Below, piece after piece: positions 33,053 through 41,866 of a DNA stretch of 51,381 nt (the stretch's first letter is position 1; each line of letters begins with the position of its first letter). The notes under the pieces were generated by a model. That model did not search any database, was not told the origin of the DNA, and saw only the letters and a program-made list of their open reading frames with translations. Position numbers and translations under genes: made by a program. Source of the DNA: an uncultured Hyphomicrobiales bacterium (lineage in GTDB: Bacteria; Pseudomonadota; Alphaproteobacteria; Rhizobiales; Xanthobacteraceae); the NCBI GenBank assembly GCA_903885555.1, contig CAISIV010000152.1:1-51381 (forward strand), in the 5' to 3' direction.

Positions 33053-34210
33053 ATGAATGCCCTCAACGTTCCGCGGCCGCCGTGGATGACCGAGGACCTC
33101 GTTCTGCTCGAAGAGCAGGCGCGGCGCTATATCGGCGACGAATATGCTCCCAACGTCGATCGCTGGCACGAGGCCGGAATGTACGAGCGCGACGTCTGGA
33201 CCAAGGCGGGCGCCGCCGGTCTGTTGTGTGCCTCGATGCCGGAAGAATACGGCGGCTCGGGCGGCAGCTTTGCCCATGAGGCGGTGATCAACCGCGAATT
33301 CAGTCTCGCCGGTTTCGATGACTTCGGCGCGCCACTGCATTCCGGCATCGTGGCGCCCTACATCCTGCACTACGGCACCGAGGAGCAGAAAAAGCGCTGG
33401 CTGCCCAAGCTCGCCACCGGCGAACTGGTCGGCGCCATCGCCATGACCGAGCCCGGCACCGGCTCGGATCTGCAGGGCGTGCGCACCAAGGCCGAAAAAT
33501 CCGGCAACGGCTACAAGCTCAACGGCGCCAAGACTTTCATCACCAACGGCCAGCACGCCAACCTGGTGATCGTCGTCGCCAAGACCGATCCGGCTGCCGG
33601 ATCGAAAGGCGTGTCGCTGCTGGTGGTCGAGACCGACGGCACCAACGGCTTCCGCCGCGGCCGCAAGCTCAAGAAGCTCGGCATGGATTCTGCCGACACC
33701 TCCGAATTATTTTTCGACGACGTCCAGCTTCCGGCGGAGAGCCTGCTCGGCACCGAGGAAGGCCAAGGCTTCTATCAGTTGATGAAGGAACTGCCGCAGG
33801 AGCGTCTGATCGTCGCGGTGCACGCGGTGGCGATGATGGAACGCGCGCTGGCGCTGACCATCGATTACACCAAGCAGCGCAAGGCTTTCGGCAAGGCCAT
33901 CATCGAGTTCCAGAATTCGGCTTTCGAGCTTGCCGAGTGCAAGACCGATACGACGATCGCCAAGGTGTTCCTCGACCACTGCATCGGCTTGCATCTCGAG
34001 GGTAAACTCGACACCGTGACCGCCTCGATGGCGAAATACCGCCTGACCGACACGCTTGCCAAGGTGGTCGACCGCTGTCTCCAGCTCTTTGGCGGCTACG
34101 GTTTTATGGACGAATATCCGATATCCCGCCTCTACCGCGATGCCCGTGTGCTGCGTATCTATGCCGGTACCAACGAGATCATGAAGCTGCTGATCGCGCG
34201 CAGCCTTTAA
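33053..34210 (+). CDS. Acyl-CoA dehydrogenase, short form
   Basis: This 385-residue flavoprotein has the standard acyl-CoA dehydrogenase layout: MPEEYGGSGGSFAHEAVINR, the FAD contact MTEPGTGSDLQGVRTKAEKS, TNGQHANLVIVVAKTD and LQLFGGYGFMDEYPISRLYR. The usual catalytic Glu in the YEGT position is Ala371 here (YAGTNEIM). The base is therefore probably Glu250 in PQERLIVAVHAV, as in isovaleryl-CoA and long-chain enzymes. It is 20 bp upstream of the thiolase gene and in the same direction, so they form an operon. Substrate length is not clear; branched or long-chain acyl-CoA is favoured by the position of the base. Confidence 0.93.
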   Translation: MNALNVPRPPWMTEDLVLLEEQARRYIGDEYAPNVDRWHEAGMYERDVWTKAGAAGLLCASMPEEYGGSGGSFAHEAVINREFSLAGFDDFGAPLHSGIVAPYILHYGTEEQKKRWLPKLATGELVGAIAMTEPGTGSDLQGVRTKAEKSGNGYKLNGAKTFITNGQHANLVIVVAKTDPAAGSKGVSLLVVETDGTNGFRRGRKLKKLGMDSADTSELFFDDVQLPAESLLGTEEGQGFYQLMKELPQERLIVAVHAVAMMERALALTIDYTKQRKAFGKAIIEFQNSAFELAECKTDTTIAKVFLDHCIGLHLEGKLDTVTASMAKYRLTDTLAKVVDRCLQLFGGYGFMDEYPISRLYRDARVLRIYAGTNEIMKLLIARSL

Positions 34211-34230
34211 GCCCTGCGCAGGAGAACAAA

Positions 34231-35439
34231 ATGGCCGACGCATTTATCTACGATCATGTCCGGACCCCGCGCGGACGCGGCAAAGCCGATGGCTCGCTGC
34301 ATGAAGTGACCGCGCTCAATCTCGCGGCGCAGACGCTGGCAGCGATCCGCGACCGTAACAAGCTGGACCCCAAGCAGATCGACGATGTCGTGCTGGGCTG
34401 CGTCGATCCGGTTGGCGAAGCGGGCGGCGACATTGCCCGCGCCGCGGCGCTGGTAGCGGGTCTCGGCGACAGCGTGCCGGGCATCCAGATCAACCGCTTC
34501 TGCGCCTCGGGTCTGGATGCGGTGAACTTTGCTTCGGCGCAGATCATGGCCGGCCAGCACGACATGGCGATCGGCGGCGGCGTCGAATCCATGAGCCGCG
34601 TCGGCATTGGCGCGGCCGGCGGCGCCTGGCCGGTCGATCCCTCCATCGCGGTCGAAACCTATTTCCTGCCGCAGGGTATCTCGGCCGATCTGATTGCGAC
34701 CAAATATGGCTTCTCGCGCGACGACGTCGATGCCTACGCGGTCGAGAGCCAGAAGCGCTCCGCCAAATCCTGGGAGGAAGGCCGCTTCAAGAATTCGGTG
34801 ATGACGGTGAGGGACGTCAACGGCCTCACCATCCTTGCCAAGGACGAGCACATGCGTCCGACGACGACGATGCAGACTCTTGCGTCGCTGCAGCCGTCTT
34901 TCGTGCAGATGGGCGAGATGGGCGGCTTCGACGCGGTCGCCGTGCAGCGCTATCCCGAGCTTGAATCAGTCAATCATGTTCATCACGCCGGTAATTCGTC
35001 GGGCATCGTTGACGGCGCCGCCGCTGTGCTGCTCGGCAGCGCGGAAGCGGGAAAGCGCAACGGCTTGAAGCCGCGCGCGCGCATCCGCGCCTTCGCCAAT
35101 ATCGGCTCCGAGCCGTCGATCATGCTGACCGGACCGGTCGACGTCACGGAAAAGGTTCTGAAAAAAGCCGGCATGTCGAAGTCGGACATCGACCTTTACG
35201 AACTCAACGAGGCCTTCGCCTCGGTGGTGCTGCGCTTCATGCAGGCCTTCGATATTCCGCACGACCAGATCAACGTCTGCGGCGGCGCCATCGCGATGGG
35301 TCATCCGCTCGGCGCCACCGGCGCCATGATCCTCGGCACCGTGCTCGACGAACTGGAACGCACGGGCAAGTCCACGGCGCTGATCACGCTCTGCATCGGC
35401 GCCGGCATGGGCACGGCGACGATCATCGAGCGCGTTTAA
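34231..35439 (+). CDS. Acetyl-CoA C-acyltransferase (thiolase)
   Basis: The 402-residue thiolase has the acyl-accepting Cys91 in [12 protein letters not shown], His358 in [11 protein letters not shown] and the second catalytic Cys388 in [10 protein letters not shown]. This complete triad supports an active enzyme that cleaves 3-ketoacyl-CoA with CoA, or condenses acetyl-CoA in the reverse direction. Neighbouring acyl-CoA dehydrogenase and hydratase/dehydrogenase genes favour beta-oxidation. The ATG follows AGGAG with a 7-bp gap. In the same direction the next metabolic genes are the cupin and the bifunctional enzyme, but the DUF559 element lies between them and this gene. Confidence 0.94.
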   Translation: MADAFIYDHVRTPRGRGKADGSLHEVTALNLAAQTLAAIRDRNKLDPKQIDDVVLGCVDPVGEAGGDIARAAALVAGLGDSVPGIQINRFCASGLDAVNFASAQIMAGQHDMAIGGGVESMSRVGIGAAGGAWPVDPSIAVETYFLPQGISADLIATKYGFSRDDVDAYAVESQKRSAKSWEEGRFKNSVMTVRDVNGLTILAKDEHMRPTTTMQTLASLQPSFVQMGEMGGFDAVAVQRYPELESVNHVHHAGNSSGIVDGAAAVLLGSAEAGKRNGLKPRARIRAFANIGSEPSIMLTGPVDVTEKVLKKAGMSKSDIDLYELNEAFASVVLRFMQAFDIPHDQINVCGGAIAMGHPLGATGAMILGTVLDELERTGKSTALITLCIGAGMGTATIIERV

Positions 35440-35473
35440 TTGGACTGGCATAGTCACATGCGCGGTGCATCGA

Positions 35474-35520
35474 TTCCCCTCCCCCCGCGAAGCGGTGGGG
35501 AGGGGTCAGGGGTGGGGGGC
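35474..35520 (+). repeat. Left REP-like repeat flanking the DUF559 gene
   Basis: TTCCCCTCCCCCCGCG pairs with GCGGTGGGGAGGGG to form a hairpin. A one-sided tail, TCAGGGGTGGGGGGC, points toward the DUF559 gene. The reverse complement of this sequence occurs at 35907-35962. Confidence 0.88.
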
Positions 35521-35523
35521 TTC

Positions 35524-35985
35524 TTGCTTCACCGCAGGAAACGGCAAACAAAAGCTGACACACGTGTGCCACGTGCACGCACGTTACGTCGTGCGATGAC
35601 GGATGCGGAGCGTAAGCTCTGGTGGCACCTCCGAGAGCTAAAGGTCGACGGCAGCCACTTCCGCCGTCAGGCGACGATTGGGCCCTTCTACGCCGACTTC
35701 GCCTGCCACGAGTGCAAGCTCGTCATTGACCTGGACGGCAGCGGCCACATGCACCCTGATCGCGTCGCAGCGGACGATGCGCGCACGCGTTTCTTGAAAT
35801 CGCAGGGCTATACCGTACTCCGGTTTTGGAACACGGACGTCCTGAGGGAAATCGAAGGTGTGATGACGATTATTCACGACGCCGCTCTTGGCGCTTTCGA
35901 AATAGCGCCCCCCACCCCTGACCCCTCCCCACCACGCGCAAGGGCGCGCGGGGGGAGGGGAAGGCAAACGCGCGGGGCCATGTAG
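35524..35985 (+). CDS. DUF559 endonuclease-like protein
   Basis: The protein (153 residues from the TTG at 35524) carries the DUF559 core: RARTLRRAMTDAERKLWWHL, FRRQATIGPFYADFACHECK, LVIDLDGSGHM, then RTRFLKSQGYTVLRFWNTDV. The acidic residue in ADF and the D-x-D-G-x-x-H pattern match the PD-(D/E)XK-type active site of Vsr-related nucleases. The start is uncertain: the frame is open from 35440, and GTG at 35566 is also possible. The last 25 codons run through the right repeat and encode a proline/arginine/glycine-rich tail. The gene lies between inverted copies of a G-rich palindrome, splitting a beta-oxidation gene series. Function is unknown; a repeat-associated nuclease is suggested. Confidence 0.8.
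   Translation: MLHRRKRQTKADTRVPRARTLRRAMTDAERKLWWHLRELKVDGSHFRRQATIGPFYADFACHECKLVIDLDGSGHMHPDRVAADDARTRFLKSQGYTVLRFWNTDVLREIEGVMTIIHDAALGAFEIAPPTPDPSPPRARARGGRGRQTRGAM
35907..35962 (-). repeat. Right REP-like repeat flanking the DUF559 gene
   Basis: This is the inverted counterpart of 35474-35520. GCCCCCCACCCCTGA and CCCCTCCCCAC match the left copy exactly after reverse complementing, as does the outer end GGGGGGAGGGGAA. The hairpin loop is about 9 bp longer than in the left copy. It encodes the C-terminal tail of the DUF559 protein and ends 25 bp before the cupin start. Confidence 0.88.
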
Positions 35986-35987
35986 CA

Positions 35988-36452
35988 ATGCCGAAGATCG
36001 ACATTGACAAGATCGCGCTCGATACCGCGACCAACTATCCGCCGCCGCATAACAAGGCGGTGGAAGGCCGGGCGCGCAAAAGACTTGCCCGCACTGCTGG
36101 GCTTACCCAGTTCGGCGTCAATATCTGTACGCTCAAGCCGGGCGCGGCATCGTCGCAGCGTCACTGGCACGAGAATGAAGACGAATTGGTCTATGTGCTC
36201 GAAGGCGAAGTGGTGCTGTGCGAGGACGACGGGGAGACCGTGCTGAGGGCCGGCGACTCGGCTGCCTGGCGCGCTGGTGTCGCCAATGGGCATTGCCTGA
36301 TCAATCGGTCCGATCGCGACGCCGTCTTCATCGAGGTCGGCACTCGTGCCACGACCGAGCGGGCGCATTATTCCGACATCGACATGATGGTCGTCCGCGA
36401 CGACAAGGGCTTTCGTTACACCAAGAAAAGCGGCGAGCCGTTTTCGCCATAG
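35988..36452 (+). CDS. Cupin-domain protein
   Basis: The 154-residue protein is a single cupin barrel. The metal-binding motifs are visible in SQRHWHENEDELVYVLEGEV (cupin motif 1, with two His and a Glu) and GDSAAWRAGVANGHCLINRS (motif 2, with a His). The family binds a metal or small molecule; the substrate is unknown. It lies 12 bp upstream of the bifunctional beta-oxidation gene and is probably cotranscribed with it. Its start is only 2 bp after the DUF559 stop, and the ribosome site is poor, so the inserted element may have altered its expression. Confidence 0.85.
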   Translation: MPKIDIDKIALDTATNYPPPHNKAVEGRARKRLARTAGLTQFGVNICTLKPGAASSQRHWHENEDELVYVLEGEVVLCEDDGETVLRAGDSAAWRAGVANGHCLINRSDRDAVFIEVGTRATTERAHYSDIDMMVVRDDKGFRYTKKSGEPFSP

Positions 36453-36464
36453 GAGCTGAAAGTT

Positions 36465-38681
36465 ATGGCCAATTTCAAACTTGACGTCGACGCCGACGGC
36501 ATTGCGCTGATCACCTGGGACACGCCCGGCCGCTCGATGAACGTTATCTCGATGGAGGTGATCGGCGAGTTGACTGAGGTCGTCGAAAAGGTCGCGACCG
36601 ACGCCGCCATCAAGGGCGCGGTCATCACCTCCGGCAAGGACGCCTTCTGCGGCGGCGCCGACCTGACGATGCTCGAGCGCATGGGTGCGATGTATGCCGG
36701 CATGATGAAGAACGAAGGCGCCGAAGCCGCTGCGTCCTTCGTGTTTGAGGAAAGCCGCAAGCTGTCGCTGCTGTACCGGCGCCTCGAGACCTCGGGCAAA
36801 CCTTGGGTCTGCGCCATCAACGGCACCGCGATGGGCGGCGGCTTCGAACTGGCGCTGGCCTGTCACCAGCGCATCGCTTCGGAAAATCCCAAGACCCGAC
36901 TCGGTCTGCCCGAAATCAAGATCGGCCTGTTTCCCGGCGCCGGCGGCACGCAGCGTATCGCGCGCATGATGCAGCCGGCCGACGCGCTGCAATTTCTGCT
37001 CAAGGGCGACCAGCTGTCGCTCGACCGCGCCAAGAACGCCAAGCTGATCGATGCGGTGGTGCCCGCCGCCGACCTCATCAAGGCCTCGAAGGAATGGATC
37101 AAGGCCGGCGGCAAGGCGGTCAAGCCGTGGGACGAGAAGGGCTTCAAGCTGCCTGGCGGCCCGGTCTATTCGAAGGCCGGCATGATGACCTTCCCGCCGG
37201 CCAACGCGATCTATCGTCGCGAGACCTACGACAACTACCCGGCGGCGCGCGCCATTTTGCAGGTCGTCTATGAAGGCCTGCAGGTCGACATGAACACGGC
37301 GCTGCGTATCGAGTCGCGCTGGTTTTCCAAGATCCTGCGCTCGCCGGAAGCAGCCGCCATGATCCGCTCGCTGTTCGTCTCGATGCAGGACCTGAACAAG
37401 GGCGCGCGGCGTCCCGCCAGCGAGCCCGCCACCAACATCAAGAAGATCGGCATCATTGGTGCCGGCTTCATGGGCGCCGGCATCGCGCAGGTCAGCGCTG
37501 CGGCGGGCTTGCAGGTCGTGCTGGTCGACCGCGATCAGGAGACCGCCGACAAGGGCAAGGCGGCGCTGCACAAGGCGCTGTCGGACCGCGTCATGAAAGG
37601 CCGCATGAAGGGGGCGGCGCGCGACGAACTGCTCGCCATGATCACGCCGAGCGCCGACTACGCCGCTCTGAAGGATTGCGACCTCATCATCGAAGCCGTG
37701 TTCGAGGATCGCAAGATCAAGGCCGACGTCATCGCCAAGGTGCAGGCGGTGATCGGCGACAAGGCGATCTTTGCCTCCAACACCTCGACGCTGCCGATCA
37801 CCTCGCTCGCCACCGACTTCAAGGATCAGCCGCGCTTCATCGGCATCCACTTCTTCTCGCCGGTCGACCGCATGATGCTGGTCGAGATCATTCTCGGCAA
37901 GAACACCGGTGACAAGGCACTCGCCGTCGCGCTCGACTATGTGCGCGCGGTCAAGAAGACGCCGATCGTCGTCAACGACTCGCGCGGCTTCTACGCCAAC
38001 CGTTGCGTGCTGGCCTATATCCAGGAAGGCCACCTGATGTTGCTCGAAGGCATTCCGGCGGCGATGATCGAAAACACCGCGCGCATGGCCGGCATGCCGG
38101 TCGGCCCGCTGTCGCTCAATGACGAGACCGGTGTCGATCTGGGCCTGAAGATTCTCCGCGCCACCGAAGCTGACCTCGGTGCGGGTACCGTGCCGCCCGC
38201 GCAGAAGAAGCTGCTGGAAGACCTCGTCGAGAAAAACGGCCGCTTCGGCCGCAAGAACGGCAAGGGTTTCTACGACTATCCGCAAGGCGCGCCGAAGAAG
38301 TTGTGGCCGGGACTTTCCGACATCCTGCCGAAGAAACTCAGCAATGCGGAGATCGACGCCATCGACGTCGAGGAACTCAAGCAACGCTTCCTCGTCGCGC
38401 AGGCCGCGGAAGCGGCCCGCACCTTCGAGGAAAAAGTCGTCACCGATGTGCGCGAGGCCGATGTCGGTTCGATCCTCGGCTGGGGCTTTGCGCCCTTCAC
38501 CGGCGGCGCCTTGTCCTACATCGACATGATGGGGACGAAGAAGTTCGTCGAACTCGCCAAGAAGCTGGAAAAGAAATACGGCCCGCGCTTTGCGCCGAAC
38601 AAGTTGCTCATCGACCTCGCCGACAGCAACGACACGTTCTATCACCGCTTCGCGCCGCCGAAGAAGAAGGAAGCGGCGTAG
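36465..38681 (+). CDS. Bifunctional enoyl-CoA hydratase/3-hydroxyacyl-CoA dehydrogenase (FadJ-type)
   Basis: The 738-residue protein carries the hydratase/isomerase domain first (KDAFCGGADLTMLER, then GTAMGGGFELALACHQRIAS, and LPEIKIGLFPGAGGTQRIAR). An NAD-binding dehydrogenase domain follows, with KKIGIIGAGFMGAGIAQVSA near residues 325-344 and FIGIHFFSPVDRMMLVEIIL. The C-terminal dehydrogenase domain is near DSRGFYANRCVLAYIQEG. This is the FadB/FadJ alpha-subunit layout, carrying out steps two and three of beta-oxidation. The thiolase at 34231 is its natural partner. The ATG follows AGGAG. A hairpin-rich dispersed repeat lies just after the stop and may end transcription. Confidence 0.94.
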   Translation: MANFKLDVDADGIALITWDTPGRSMNVISMEVIGELTEVVEKVATDAAIKGAVITSGKDAFCGGADLTMLERMGAMYAGMMKNEGAEAAASFVFEESRKLSLLYRRLETSGKPWVCAINGTAMGGGFELALACHQRIASENPKTRLGLPEIKIGLFPGAGGTQRIARMMQPADALQFLLKGDQLSLDRAKNAKLIDAVVPAADLIKASKEWIKAGGKAVKPWDEKGFKLPGGPVYSKAGMMTFPPANAIYRRETYDNYPAARAILQVVYEGLQVDMNTALRIESRWFSKILRSPEAAAMIRSLFVSMQDLNKGARRPASEPATNIKKIGIIGAGFMGAGIAQVSAAAGLQVVLVDRDQETADKGKAALHKALSDRVMKGRMKGAARDELLAMITPSADYAALKDCDLIIEAVFEDRKIKADVIAKVQAVIGDKAIFASNTSTLPITSLATDFKDQPRFIGIHFFSPVDRMMLVEIILGKNTGDKALAVALDYVRAVKKTPIVVNDSRGFYANRCVLAYIQEGHLMLLEGIPAAMIENTARMAGMPVGPLSLNDETGVDLGLKILRATEADLGAGTVPPAQKKLLEDLVEKNGRFGRKNGKGFYDYPQGAPKKLWPGLSDILPKKLSNAEIDAIDVEELKQRFLVAQAAEAARTFEEKVVTDVREADVGSILGWGFAPFTGGALSYIDMMGTKKFVELAKKLEKKYGPRFAPNKLLIDLADSNDTFYHRFAPPKKKEAA

Positions 38682-38706
38682 TCCTTTCGCTACGCAATTT
38701 CCTGTC

Positions 38707-38770
38707 ATGCCCGCGAAGGCGGGCATCCAGTGATCGCCGGTGTTTACTGGGTCCCCGTTTTCGCGGGGAC
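38707..38770. repeat. Two-hairpin dispersed repeat after the FadJ-type gene
   Basis: The first hairpin pairs ATGCCCGC with GCGGGCAT around a four-base loop (38707-38726). The second pairs GTCCCCG with CGGGGAC around six bases (38751-38770). This two-part element is widespread in alphaproteobacteria. It lies between the convergent FadJ-type and RecD-like genes and may help terminate both. Confidence 0.75.
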
Positions 38771-38781
38771 GACACCAACGG

Positions 38782-39891
38782 CTACATCACAATCGTCAGC
38801 CGCTTCGCCGCCCTTGTGATGCCGGTATAGAGCCAGCGCTCGCGGCTCTCCTGAAACGCAAAACTCTCGTCGAACAACACGACGTCGTCCCACTGCGAGC
38901 CTTGCGCCTTGTGCACGGTGAGCACGTAGCCATAGTCGAATTCGTCGTAGGGCTTGCGGCGCTGCCAGTCGATCTGGTCGATGCCGCCGGTGAAGCATTC
39001 CGGCCGCACCGAAACCTTGACGCCGCGCGTCGCGGTCTCGTCGTCGGGCAACAGCCGCATCGTCATGATGCCGGTCTTCTTGCCGCCGCGCTCCTTCACC
39101 GACCACAGGCCGCCGTTGAACAGGCCCTTCTTGCGGTTGTTGCGCAGGCACACCAGCTTGTCGCCGGCTTCCGGCATCGTCTCGGTGAAGCCGCGCCGCA
39201 TGCGCATGCGCTGATTGTAGGAGCGCCGCGTCGCGTTGCGCCCGACCAGCACCTGATCGGCTTTCAGCACGCGCTCGGGATCGAGATCGGCCTTGAGCAC
39301 GACTTCGCTCTCGCCGTAGCGGCCGGGCTCGAGATATTCACCGGCGCGGATATCCATCGACAGCCGCACGATCGGATTGTCACGCGCCTGGCGATGCACC
39401 TCGGTCAGCATCACGTCGGGCTCGGCCTCGGTGAAAAATCCGCCGCCCTGGATCGGCGGCAATTGCGCCGGATCGCCGAGCACTAAAAGAGGGACTCCGA
39501 ACGACAGCAGATCGCGACCGAGTTCGGCGTCGACCATCGAGCATTCGTCGATGATGATCATCTCGGCCTTGGAGGCGGGGGCCTCGTCCCACAGATCGAA
39601 GCTCGGCAGTTCCTCGCCGCTCTCGCGCGCCCGGTAGATCAGGCTGTGAATGGTCGAGGCGCCGCGGCAGCCTTTGCCGCGCATGACGGAGGCCGCCTTG
39701 CCGGTGAAGGCCGCGAACTTGACCTCGCCGTCGATGCCCTCGGCGATGGTGTTGGCCAGCGTGGTCTTGCCGGTACCGGCAAAGCCGAACAGCCGGAACA
39801 CCTGCGGCGTATTCCCGGTGCCGGGCTTGGCCTTCATCCAGTCGGATACGGCTTTGAGGGCGTCGTCTTGGGTCGGCGTGAATTCGGGCAT
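38782..39891 (-). CDS. RecD-like ATP-dependent DNA helicase/AAA ATPase
   Basis: The 369-residue protein resembles RecD2/Pif1-type superfamily 1 helicases. Walker A is GFAGTGKTT (residues 36-44), Walker B is IIIDECSMVD, and motif III is LVLGDPAQLPPIQGGG. The C-terminal UvrD-like part contains YGYVLTVHKAQGSQWDDVVL and LYTGITRAAKRLTIVM. There is no RecB or RecC gene nearby, and it lacks the long N-terminal domain of RecD2, so it probably acts alone on DNA ends or replication intermediates. No regulatory signal is evident. It is convergent with the FadJ-type gene, with the two-hairpin repeat between them. Confidence 0.88.
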   Translation of the reverse strand: MPEFTPTQDDALKAVSDWMKAKPGTGNTPQVFRLFGFAGTGKTTLANTIAEGIDGEVKFAAFTGKAASVMRGKGCRGASTIHSLIYRARESGEELPSFDLWDEAPASKAEMIIIDECSMVDAELGRDLLSFGVPLLVLGDPAQLPPIQGGGFFTEAEPDVMLTEVHRQARDNPIVRLSMDIRAGEYLEPGRYGESEVVLKADLDPERVLKADQVLVGRNATRRSYNQRMRMRRGFTETMPEAGDKLVCLRNNRKKGLFNGGLWSVKERGGKKTGIMTMRLLPDDETATRGVKVSVRPECFTGGIDQIDWQRRKPYDEFDYGYVLTVHKAQGSQWDDVVLFDESFAFQESRERWLYTGITRAAKRLTIVM

Positions 39892-40059
39892 GGCGCCTTA
39901 TAGAGCGGGGGCTTTGGCAACGAAAGAACGAAAAATGAACATGACGGAAGGGCCTGTGTATGGCGGGTTTCCAAGGTTAGCCAAAAGTAAATTCTGCATC
40001 GCGAATTGCACGGAATTCCCGTGCCCTTCGGAAATACCTATTCACGTAAAACCCATGTT

Positions 40060-40086
40060 GAAGCGCGGGGGCGCTTCAGGGGAAGG
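40060..40086 (+). promoter_or_regulatory. Hairpin abutting the ribosome site of the diguanylate cyclase gene
   Basis: GAAGCGC (40060-40066) pairs with GCGCTTC (40071-40077) around a GGGG loop. The Shine-Dalgarno AGGGGAAGG follows directly at 40078-40086, two bases before the ATG. A second hairpin, GCACGG-N5-CCGTGC, lies at 40008-40024. The position would allow control of translation, but no switch is demonstrated. Confidence 0.4.
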
Positions 40087-40088
40087 CC

Positions 40089-41600
40089 ATGTCGAAACGT
40101 CATATTCCGGTTCAGAAGCGCGCGCCGATCAAACGATTAATCGCTGTCGGTCTGGCGGTGACTCTCAGCTTCATGGCGATCTGCGCATTCGTCATCTTGG
40201 GCATGGCCGACCGCGATTACGCGGACGTGAAGAAGTCGTCTGAAAATCTGGTCGCGACCTTGGCCGCCAACATCGGGCGCAACTTCGAAGTGCTCGATCT
40301 GTCCTTGCAGGCGGTCGCCGACGCCATAAAACTTCCGGAATTCGAGCGGATCGATCCGGTCATTCGCAACATGATCCTGTTCGACCGTTCCGCGACCGCG
40401 CAGGACGTCGGCTCCATCATGGTGCTGGATCGCGACGGCAATGTCGTCGCCGAGTCTCGCACGCTGACCCCGCGGAAAGCCAATTACGCGGAGCGCGAAT
40501 ATTTCAAGTATCACCAATCGAACGCAGACACCGGCGCCTATATCAGCCGGCCGTGGGTTACGAAGCCGGGCCTGCACGTTATCGGCATCAGCCGGCGGCT
40601 GACGGATAGCCACGGAGATTTCAGCGGCGTCGTCGTCGCTGTGCTCAAGATCAGCTATTTTCACAATTTGCTCAAAGACATCCGCATTTCGGACAACGAC
40701 AGCATAACCGTCGGGCGCTCTGATGGCACCGTTGTGCTGCGCATGCCGTTCGATATCAAGTCGATCGGCAGCAGTATTTCCAACGGGCGTATCTTCACCG
40801 AACTGAAGAAATCGCAGCAGGGGACGTTTGAAACGTTTTCCGTCAGCGATGGCGTCAAGCGGCTGGTCGCTTATCAGAAAGTCGGAAAATGGCCGGTCAA
40901 TGTCGGCATCGGCCGTTCGGTTGATGACATCTATGCGCCCTGGCGGGTTGAGGCATTGAGCCTCGGCTTGATCGTCTTAGCCTTATGCACTTTCAATCTC
41001 GCGATGGTGGGCTTTCTTGCTTACTCGCTGCAGCGCCGCGCTGCCGTCGAACGCGATCTCGCCGTGATGGCGACGACGGACAGCCTGACCGGTCTGTGCA
41101 ACCGCCGCCGCTTTGACGAAGTCCTCGATACCGAATGGCGCCGCGCAAAACGCAGCGGCGACAGCCTTGCCTTGCTGATGATCGATATCGATCATTTCAA
41201 GAAATATAACGATCAGTATGGCCATCATACGGGCGACGCCGTGCTTGTTTCCATCGCGCGCTGTATTGCCGCCACCACGCGGCGCGCGGGCGATCTGGCG
41301 GCGCGCTTTGGCGGCGAGGAATTCGCGGTCCTGTTGTCCGGCACTTCGGTACAAGACGCCTTCGAGCAGGCCGAACGCATCCGCGCTGCCGTCATGGCGC
41401 TGCCGCTTTGGAAGGGCGGTCCCGATACCAACCCAACCGTCAGCATCGGTGCCGCCACTGCTTTGCCGCGCCTGGGCTCGGTCCTCGGCGATCTGGTCAA
41501 GGCGTCCGATGCGGCGCTCTACGAAGCCAAGGCGGCCGGCCGCAATCGCTCGGTCCTGGCGCCCGTTGCCGCAGGCGAGGCGGCCAGGCTGGCGGCCTGA
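40089..41600 (+). CDS. Membrane diguanylate cyclase with periplasmic Cache-type sensor
   Basis: The 503-residue protein has an N-terminal transmembrane helix (LIAVGLAVTLSFMAICAFVI), a periplasmic sensor of about 240 residues with Cache-like sequence (SIMVLDRDGNVVAESRTLTP, HVIGISRRLTDSHGDFSGVV), and a second transmembrane helix near residue 300. The GGDEF domain has GGEEF at 408-412, and the product-inhibition site R399-x-x-D402 lies five residues before it. Both active site and inhibition site are intact, so it should make cyclic di-GMP with feedback control. The periplasmic ligand is unknown. It has no EAL domain. The hairpin at the ribosome site may modulate its translation. Confidence 0.93.
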   Translation: MSKRHIPVQKRAPIKRLIAVGLAVTLSFMAICAFVILGMADRDYADVKKSSENLVATLAANIGRNFEVLDLSLQAVADAIKLPEFERIDPVIRNMILFDRSATAQDVGSIMVLDRDGNVVAESRTLTPRKANYAEREYFKYHQSNADTGAYISRPWVTKPGLHVIGISRRLTDSHGDFSGVVVAVLKISYFHNLLKDIRISDNDSITVGRSDGTVVLRMPFDIKSIGSSISNGRIFTELKKSQQGTFETFSVSDGVKRLVAYQKVGKWPVNVGIGRSVDDIYAPWRVEALSLGLIVLALCTFNLAMVGFLAYSLQRRAAVERDLAVMATTDSLTGLCNRRRFDEVLDTEWRRAKRSGDSLALLMIDIDHFKKYNDQYGHHTGDAVLVSIARCIAATTRRAGDLAARFGGEEFAVLLSGTSVQDAFEQAERIRAAVMALPLWKGGPDTNPTVSIGAATALPRLGSVLGDLVKASDAALYEAKAAGRNRSVLAPVAAGEAARLAA

Positions 41601-41866
41601 GGTCTCGTCCAACGTCCATTTCCCCATCAATCAGCCTCGGCTGGCCTCCGTTCGGCACGCCATGGGACCCCGCACATCAGGTGTGCCTGGCACCGCTCAA
41701 ATAATGCTGGTGGCCATACTTGTCTGTGCCAATCCCACCCACAACTGACCGGCTGACCGTCGTGCATAAAACGCAACCCGCCCTGCATTGCCCTTTGCCG
41801 CGCCCCATGTTTAAGGTCGCGGCCCTTTTCGGCCCTATCCTCCGAAAATCCTGCCGGACCTTCTGA

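Noticed and set aside
35874-38726. Minus-strand open frame of 950 codons opposite the cupin and FadJ-type genes
   Set aside because: It is a shadow of the bifunctional beta-oxidation gene. It has no family features, whereas the plus-strand frame has complete domains and a ribosome site.
41601-41866. Small gene or riboswitch between the diguanylate cyclase gene and gshA
   Set aside because: Frames here lack plausible starts with ribosome sites. I see only a short hairpin and no known riboswitch pattern.
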